Shown here: piece by piece, positions 57,298 through 64,000 of the stretch | Position numbering within the stretch: position 1 is the stretch's first letter | Layout: each line of letters opens with the position of its first letter | NCBI RefSeq assembly: GCF_000346465.2 | Contig: NC_034012.1 | Coordinates: 13,422,429 to 13,486,428, forward strand | Source: Prunus persica | Lineage: Eukaryota; Streptophyta; Magnoliopsida; Rosales; Rosaceae | Direction of reading: 5' to 3' | DNA length: 64,000 nucleotides | Notes under the pieces: model-generated | What the model was told of the DNA's origin: nothing | Database searches by the model: none | The model's input: the letters and a program-made list of their open reading frames with translations, nothing else | Position numbers and translations under genes: made by a program

Positions 57298-57769
57298 TGT
57301 TTATACCTAATTAAACGGCCTATTACCACCGGACACGTGGACAGAATCCACTCTGATCACAGGGCCCCTACGGCATACTCCCTACCGAAGCTATATATCT
57401 TGGCCCTTTTTACCAACAGACACGTGTCATGTTCACAATCCATGCCTGGAGTCCCACATCGGAAAAATGAGCACAACGCACACCTCCCAAGGTCTATATA
57501 AGGAGACCCATATCCCCAAAAGGGAAGAATGAGAACTAACGGTACGCTATCGTGTGATCTGTCAGTTAACCTTACTAAATCCGTACTCATTTAGGCATCG
57601 GAGAGCCTTCGGCCGGTACCGCACCGGTACCCCAAGGATTTACCGAACGCGTCCTTTTGCAGGTACTTGACCCTCTGGAGTGGACCACTTACCAAGGACA
57701 GGGACCTACCGAAGGGACATTTTGACTAAGTTGACGAATTACGTATCAAACCACTTTTTCGCATCAACA
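57298..57769 (+). repeat. 3' LTR of the Tat element
   Basis: 472 bp, same ends and motifs as the 5' LTR (TATA box at 57494-57502, CACGTG at 57334 and 57421), three differences. It is followed by the second copy of AAACC. Confidence 0.97.
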
Positions 57770-58859
57770 AAACCTATAAGGTTTAACAATTTCACATGCC
57801 CAAGCTCGCTCAGCCCACTGCATTGTCAAGCATTATCTAACACAGCACCAAGCCACTGCAATACAACGTAGCCTGAGCATAAGCACGCAAATAACATGTA
57901 ATGCCAAATGACTCCCTTTAGTGCCCAACCACCCGACACGCTGAAGTGGTCTAAAGCCACATACATGCTTGGGACTTGCTGAGCAAGTTGTGGTGTAAAT
58001 GGGTATAATGGTCCAAAAAGCCCATTGAGGGTTCAAAAGGTGGAGGTTTTGGGCTGCTTGGGGGCACCAAAACCGAAGCCCACTTTCTTAAGCCCAACTA
58101 CATGGGTAAGCAAAGAGAGAATCTCATCACCTTATTCACTTGAGATCAACCATCCTTGACCAAAACCCAACTAGGACCTTTAAAACCCAGTTTGCTTAGA
58201 TGCATGAGTTGCTGGAATGGATAAAGTCTCTAATGTGTCTTATGTCTGACCAGCACCTTCACCCTATTTACCTCATAAGCTCTCGTAAGAAATGAGGAGA
58301 CAAAACAAGATGGAGCTTTGCCAGGAATGGAAATTGCTGTAAGATCCACCTGTAGGAAAACTTTAGGGCACAAAAAGGATTTGTCCCAATGCATTTGGAC
58401 TCAGTTGATTTCAAAGGTTTTCACTAAAAAAGGCTGAGTAGGAGAAAGTGAGAAGAAAATGAAGGGAAGAGTTGACCAAATATGGAGGAACCATCTAAGG
58501 TTTTTGGTGAATAAAGGGCTTCCAACGCTTACAAAAATAGGCATATGTTACCTAGCAAAACCAACGCAAGTAGGAGCAACCATATTCTCCCATTGCTGGA
58601 AGCACCAAATTTTGGTCCTTCCATCTTCTTATTCTCTCTCTCAAAAAGGCCTATTCTAGATTTGAAAAGTCAAACTGAAATATTGGTTATCACCTTCTTG
58701 GTGAGAAAACACAGACATCACAAGCCCACCCTCTAGCTGTCGAAAACAGCCAGTATCTCAAGTCTTAATCCTTTATTTTTGCTCCTTTTTTCTTAGAACA
58801 CTATGCTGTTGTGAATTTTAGACAACCTGAAAAATGGAGATTATAAAGATTAGTCTAAG
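57770..58859. other. Intergenic region after the Tat element
   Basis: No gene is supported; short frames have no recognised domains. This sequence was continuous with that before 47420 until the retrotransposon inserted. Confidence 0.5.
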
Positions 58860-60405
58860 CACAAATTATACTCGTAAGTGCACAAGGTTAATCGTAATAT
58901 AGTATGGCAAATACGAGGTCATTCCCACGAGGATTAAGTTCAACTTCCAATTAGTCTAACCTAATTTACTTCACAAAATACTTTAACTACTCGAACTATA
59001 TAAACAAGAAATTAAACATGTAGCATACTCACGTAAACACAAAAGGGGTTTTTGAAAGAATGATTTAATTAAGAACGAAATTAAAAGACAAAACAAGTAG
59101 AAAGTCACGAAACACAAAATGAGAAATTCAAATTGACAAAAGCACTAGGACAATGAATTCACCACTAGTAATCCAATCTGGCCTCTTATTCACCTATCTA
59201 TTAACTAACCATTTTATGTCGCCACTTAGTTTTCCTTTTTCATGAATTACTTATGGTATTTAGGCTAACTTGTATATTCCTACGTGCAATTTGCCTATGG
59301 TATTTAGGTCAAATATCAATACATAGAAACTCATTAAGATCCGTGAAAACCTCCAACAAGCATGTAAACCCTAGGAGTATGGTATTTACCCTAGATGAAT
59401 TATAAATCTTAATCACAAGAAGCAAGCCTCAAATTAAGTATGGTATTTACTCTAATTTGCATCCAATTAACTAAATTAAAAGTCTAGATGGCGATCAAGC
59501 ATCAAGATAATCAACTAAGTTATTGAGCATAGTGATTAAGAATCCAACATCAAACGGCAATCAATAGATAGGTAAAATAAGAAAATTAGATTATCATACT
59601 AGGGCTACATCATGACCTAGCAACAGAAAATTAGTTACACGTAATCATAGAATTTGACAAAAACAAAAACATAAGGAAGAAACAATAAAACTTAGCCAAT
59701 TGTGGTACTCTTCCGGCGTCTCCAATTTCTCCTAGTCTTGGGCGTGTCCCCGAAAGGAGTTATTTCTCATGCCTAAATAAAACACAACAAGTCTATTCCT
59801 ACCCTAGCTAGGCTTATACAGCAGCCCAAAAATAAAATAAAAACCTAATTAAAACATAAATCCAAAATGGGTAAGTAATTGACTCTTTTTTCTACTTTGA
59901 CTGGGATAACACGTCAGTTACTTTGCACGCACGTTTAGGGTTGTTCCTCCTCCAAGAAAATTTGGAAAAAATATGTAAATTGTAGGTTTTTGTCTTATCT
60001 TTCCAGCCATATATCGCATACCTTGAGAAAATAATCAGGAAAATCTTCAAATAATCAGTCTTCCACAATAGCACATTTTTGATGTGATTGCACCTTATGC
60101 TGACTTAACTTCAAAGACTGCTCTCATTGGCTGCTCCAAAAATTTTAGAAACATTTCACAATCATCTTCAAGATATTAGTTTCATCTTCAACTGGTCTTG
60201 TACTAAAACTCCACCAAAAAAGTCATAATTCTGTTGAAAACAAATTACTTGCTCTGGAATGCTGAAAATTGAGAAAATAAAGTAATAAGTCCTTTTAAAA
60301 TCAAATTCGCTTATAAAAACTAAGTATAAAGAGTACATAAATGTGTAAATTTATGGACTTCTCACATGCTAAGCCCTAAATAGTACCCAAACATGTCTAC
60401 AAGCC
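58860..60405 (-). repeat. Inverted Athila-type LTR remnant (left part clear)
   Basis: Reverse-complemented, 58866-58945 reads GGAATGACCTCGTATTTGCC...GTGCACTTACGAGTATAATT. It aligns with the end of the solo LTR at 61870-61945 (GGGAACGACTCTCGTATTTG...GTGCACTTGCGAGATATAATT). The rest, up to the solo LTR, is AT-rich and gene-free and includes TATGGTATTTA words repeated at 59253, 59293, 59383 and 59440. Only the 58860-58950 end is firmly related; the right boundary is a guess. Confidence 0.45.
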
Positions 60406-60410
60406 ACCAT

Positions 60411-61955
60411 TGATAACTCCATATTTGTGCTTATTTTCTATGCCCTATTCTAGTGATATGCATTAGTTTCTTCTGTGAAATTGGTTGTTTTCATGTGTTT
60501 AGTGTGCGTTTTGTAGGAAATCGTCCCTAGCCGTGAGTTGGCACTAAAAGGAGAAAACGATGGTGAAAATGAGTAAAGAAGATAGAAATTTGGAATTAGC
60601 AACTTGCAAGTTAAGAAACTGCATGTGCACATAGGTCAAATTTATGGGATTTATCTGTACATGCTCAGGAAGAATTAGATAACCTGCCATATATCATTGG
60701 AAAGCTTTGGAAGTCTAGTTTCTAGAGAATTTTACTATTCGTCATTTCGAATTTTCTAGAGGAAGTTACATCAATTTTCGTACGAGTAGTTTAGGCTGCG
60801 AACTGTGTGACTACGTTCTGATGCTCGAGTGGATGTTGCAAGCGCTCGAGTGGCAGAGAGTTGATTTTTGGCCCAGTTTCTGGTGCTCAAGAGGACGGAG
60901 CAAATTTAGCACGGAATATTTTGCATTTTTAGCTAGTTTTTTCCTAGGATTTTTGGGAGTTTTAAGTTTCCTAATCCTTATATGATTGGAGAAAAGCCCT
61001 AGGGCTTATAAATACATCTTTTAGACTAGATTTTTGGGGAGAACCCTAGCGTTATGTTCAATATCTCAAATCACCTAATTCACATACTCACTTCCTTAGC
61101 CGTTTAGCTTTCAAGATTTGGCAGGAGGAGTTCAACTACAATGGATTCATCTAAGGGTTTTTCTATCTTAATTCAAACTTTGTATTTTATGTTCATAAGT
61201 ATATTGTTTGTTTCTAAGACAACTATGGATAACTAAATTCTTTGCTAGAGATCCGATGTAACCTAACATGATGGTTCTATGTTATATAGTTAATATCCTC
61301 TTCTTCTTTTCTTTTTTTTTTAATCAATTTATATTCCTTGTTTCATTCATTATTATAATTGTGATCTTAATACTTGTAATGGGCCGTTATAGGTATTTTG
61401 GATTGTCTAAGATAAGGTTGGGCAAGGGGTTCATCCCTAATCTTATATGCACTGTGAATGAATGAGTTGTTGTTAAAGCCGGGGTTCAAGCTAAGACACT
61501 TCTTGGTTCTTGATTGTTTTTCTTGGACTTAATGGGTTCTCGATTAAATTTGGCTATAGGGTTCATTCGTTGGGTTTAAATCATTATATTAAAGAAAGAA
61601 CGAACTCTTGGAATTGAATTGGAACTTTATTCTCAAAATTACTTCAATACATAGAATAGAATTGTTATGGTGAAGTCGGAATCCTAGTTTTCATCCATTG
61701 ATTTTCAAAACCAATTTCCAACCTTTGTTATTTTATTTTCTTGATTTCAATACTTAGATTAAAATTGAGTAATCTTATTTTTGGTTGTTTTAGTACTTTT
61801 AATATTTCATTTTTATTATCTCTTTTTCTTAAGGTTGTCATATTTGGATTTTAATTGATAAACTTTACAAATCTCTGTGGGAACGACTCTCGTATTTGCT
61901 TGCAATACTATCACATCGATTCGTGCACTTGCGAGATATAATTTTTTGTTCATCA
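60411..61955 (+). mobile_element. Solo LTR, Athila-type gypsy
   Basis: A 1,545-bp unit beginning TGATAACTCC and ending TTGTTCATCA, flanked on both sides by ACCAT (60406-60410 and 61956-61960). TG...CA ends with a 5-bp duplication and no internal region mean a solo LTR left by LTR-LTR recombination. The 3' part with GTGGGAACGACTCTCGTATT and TTCGTGCACTTGCGAG is the conserved end of Athila-like LTRs. No primer site follows. Confidence 0.82.
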
Positions 61956-61960
61956 ACCAT

Positions 61961-62450
61961 CCTATCTATGTTCCAAGAAATCCATTCAAGTTGCTGGAAG
62001 TATTCCAGAGTTTCAGGAAGATATATAGTCTATCTACAATTCTAAGCTTTTTCCTTTCCAAATTTCTCTCTTTTTAAACTTATGGGCTCTTAGCCCCCAC
62101 GCCACAAGTCTCTTATGCCAAGCCTAGCCGTATCTTGATTTACCAAAGCAAGCTCTCATGCCAAGCATGTACAATATCAATGCACCATTTCCAACTATTT
62201 CAAAGTCGCAAGGAAGCCCATCCAAACAAGCAGCAGCTGCCGGAACACCTGGTCCACTGTGTTTCAAGCAAAGCCCCTTCAGCACTTGCTCAAGTTTATC
62301 ATCAAGCAATGTCTTTACAGCAGCTGATGTATCCTTCTCATCAAAACTTACAATGTACTGAGGAGACATTGAAAACGACCAAAGCACTCCTTAAGATTTC
62401 AACCCTTTCGGGGTGTTTTGGAGCCTGGGTTTTTTTTCAAATATTCTCAA
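61961..62450. other. Gene-poor stretch with one unidentified ORF remnant
   Basis: Between the solo LTR and the palindrome array. The only notable content is the minus-strand frame at 62124-62390. Confidence 0.4.
62124..62390 (-). pseudogene. Unidentified coding-like fragment
   Basis: A minus-strand frame of about 87 codons with ordinary protein composition (SFDEKDTSAAVKTLLDDKLE, GPGVPAAAACLDGLPCDFE). I do not recognise it. It has no neighbour exon that I can join with confidence and sits between repeats, so a gene fragment left by duplication or carried by a transposon is the best guess. Confidence 0.25.
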
Positions 62451-63941
62451 GTATGGCCGTGCGACTATACTATTTATTAAAAAATAAATAAAAGGGACCC
62501 AACTAGTGCCTGGCAATTCGACGCCAGGTGTCAAACAAAGTATAGACATACAGCTATACTATTTATTAAAAATATATAATAAAAAAAACAAAATGACCCC
62601 AGTAAAGCCGAGCGGCTATACTTATTTTTTGTATATAAAAAATCCCGCTTATAGCCGACCGGCTATACTATTAAAAAAAAATTGACCCAGCTAGTGCCTA
62701 GTGATTTGGCGCTACGTGTCGAAAACGGTATAGCCGCGTGGCTATACTCTTTATAATAAAAAATAAATAAATAATCCCAAAAAAGGACCCTAGTAAAGCC
62801 GATCGGATATATTCATTTTTTATAGGCTTATTTATGTACATACCCTCTGTGCTTTCAAACTTGTCTCAGATTACCACATGTGTTTGCAAATGTCTCAAAG
62901 TACCCCTCAACCTTTTAAAAACCATCTCACGTTACCCGTTCCGTCAGTTTTTTAGCCGTTTCGTTACCAGCGTTGGGCCCCACTTCGTTTTAGCCTTTAA
63001 TCTCTTCGAATAAGGGTTTCTCAGCAATTCACAGAGTCATGATACTCTCAGCAATTCACGTTACCCATTCTTCTCTCAGGATTTTAATCAAAATTCAAGT
63101 ATGAAATTCACAGAGCCTAGGCTCAATTCACGGCTAATTTATCATTAGAAGCCATTGAAGGCAGCTGGAGCTTCATGAAGAAGTAAACAAAGAGCTAAAA
63201 AACAGTACACACCACCGACTTCACAATCAAAGCTCATACAATTCCAGAAAACCCCAAGCACTAACCAGAAAAGGTAAAAAGGTCTCTGGCTGCCCAAGGA
63301 ATTCAAGCACAGAGTAGGCCTCTAGAAATGGACAGAGAGATGAAATGAAAGTGAGGGTTTGGAAAACCAAAATCCAGAGAGAAGAACAAGTGCACCCAGC
63401 AAAGGAATGCGCCTGAATGCAATGCTCTCAGAGATGCTTAGAGAATCTGGAGGCCAACCTCAGATTTTCACAAACCCTAAGCCCTGTTCTCTAATTTCCC
63501 CCTTTTTTAGAACTAAGAAACCCTTGTTCGAAGAGGTTAAAGGTTAAAACGAAGTGGGGCCCATCACTCATAACGGAACGGCTAAAAAACTGACGGAACA
63601 GGTAACGTGAGACGGTTTTTAAAAGGTTGGGGGGGTACTTTAAGACGTTTACAACACAGGTGGTAATTTGAGACAAGTTTGAAAGCACATGGGGCATGTA
63701 CATAAATAAGCCTTTTTTATATATAAAAAAATCCCAGTATAGCCGCGCGGCTATACTAGTATTTATATATTAAAAAAATAATAGAAAAAAAAAAAAGAGG
63801 AGCCGACTAGCCCGCCTAGCGACGGAACATGTGTCAAACAAAGTATAGCCGCGCGGCTGTACTATTTTTTAATAAAAACCTTAGTATAGCCGTGCGGCTA
63901 TACGCTTTACATTTAAAAGGAGTATAGCCGCCCGGCTATTT
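62451..63941. repeat. Array of ten 20-bp GC-centred palindromes
   Basis: Copies of, or variants of, GTATAGCCGCGCGGCTATAC lie at 62451, 62540, 62602, 62649, 62728, 62793, 63737, 63843, 63884 and 63922, each 20 bp. They alternate with A/T runs and a second module (GACCCA-CTAGTGCCT...GTGTC-AA) seen near 62497, 62685 and, diverged, 63800. The palindromic ends are best conserved on the right. The array is split by a MITE at 62825-63712 and reaches nearly to the window edge. Confidence 0.85.
62825..63712. mobile_element. Mutator-like MITE inside the palindrome array
   Basis: Termini GGCTTATTTATGTACAT and ATGTACATAAATAAGCC; inverted repeats of about 200 bp (to about 63023, and from about 63505). 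Both flanks carry TTTTTTATA (62816-62824 and 63713-63721), a 9-bp duplication. The interior has no transposase; the 63359-63547 frame runs into the right arm and is not a gene. Confidence 0.9.
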
Positions 63942-64000
63942 ATTAAAAAAAAATGACCCTTCTAGTTGCATTAGTTTATACTTTACATATATTAATTTGC

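Larger units (their letters stand above)
47420..57769 (+). mobile_element. Complete Ty3/gypsy retrotransposon, Tat lineage
   Basis: A 10,350-bp element with identical-length 472-bp LTRs, both TGTTTATACC...GCATCAACA, flanked by the 5-bp target duplication AAACC (47415-47419 and 57770-57774). The order is LTR, Asp-tRNA-like primer site, one long gag-pol frame, a spacer, a gene on the opposite strand, leader repeats, polypurine region and LTR. Two RNase H domains in the polyprotein plus an antisense gene after integrase are diagnostic of the plant Tat/Retand group. The LTRs differ at three positions (about 0.6%), so the insertion is recent, and the main frame is uninterrupted. The GC content and the frequency of TTCGG/CCGAA/CGGCA words stand out sharply from the AT-rich surroundings. 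Confidence 0.96.

Noticed and set aside
57121..57501. 126-codon frame running into the 3' LTR
   Set aside because: Ends in LTR sequence, and its LTR part also occurs as a frame in the 5' LTR; no domain.
63359..63547. 62-codon plus frame
   Set aside because: Crosses into the right arm of the Mutator-like MITE.
62451..63941. CRISPR-like array
   Set aside because: Short repeats with irregular spacing in a plant chromosome, palindromic repeats, A/T-run spacers and no cas genes; not a CRISPR.

Overview
This window is a piece of a flowering-plant nuclear chromosome. The genes are intron-rich with GT-AG splice sites, and they include plant-only families: a chloroplast ATP synthase gamma subunit, an S40 senescence protein, a CASP-like protein and a GAMYB factor with a miR159 site. 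The transposon mix (Tat and Athila gypsy, Copia, LINE, SINE, hAT, Mutator and Harbinger MITEs) fits a eudicot. I infer a rosid, perhaps a woody one, but nothing in the window proves the family. There is no bacterial, viral or organellar block and no CRISPR.

Layout. 1-4.1 kb is repeat territory: a foldback, a MITE interrupted by a hAT MITE, and a further inverted-repeat element. 4.2-9.4 kb (minus) is a nine-exon gene for a complex I assembly factor of the NDUFAF2/mimitin type, with a dead LINE fragment in intron 1. 11.2-12.3 kb (plus) is an intronless chloroplast ATP synthase gamma subunit that lacks one of the two redox cysteines. 15.0-15.6 kb (plus) is an S40 (DUF584) gene. 17.2-18.3 kb is a Harbinger-like element. 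19.3-20.2 kb (minus) is a small subunit of heteromeric geranyl(geranyl) diphosphate synthase. 20.6-25.8 kb is a nest of a decayed Copia element and a Mutator-like MITE inside an older inverted repeat. 27.6-32.4 kb (plus) is an 11-exon GT31 galactosyltransferase. 34.2-35.2 kb (plus) is a CASP-like 2D gene with a GC-AG intron. 37.3-39.3 kb (plus) is an ATG8 gene ending directly at the conjugation glycine. 40.2-42.0 kb (minus) is RPB12, with a hAT MITE in its intron. 42.7-45.6 kb (minus) is a GAMYB-like R2R3-MYB gene.

47.4-57.8 kb is a complete, young Tat-lineage Ty3/gypsy retrotransposon: 472-bp LTRs with three differences, target duplication AAACC, and one open 1,938-residue polyprotein with two RNase H domains. 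Downstream of it lies a separate antisense gene, with its own TATA box, leader intron and four coding exons joining in frame to 711 codons. The two transcription units converge on a short spacer with a perfect hairpin. 58.8-62 kb holds a solo LTR of Athila type (ACCAT duplication) and a related inverted LTR end. 62.4-64 kb holds ten copies of a 20-bp GC-centred palindrome in AT-rich DNA, split by a Mutator-like MITE with a 9-bp duplication; the array runs close to or past the window edge.

The host genes are unrelated housekeeping and developmental genes and do not form a pathway. I see no new multi-gene system. The least explained structures are the antisense unit of the retrotransposon and the palindrome array. 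Exon coordinates were worked out by hand from splice motifs and reading frame, without transcripts.
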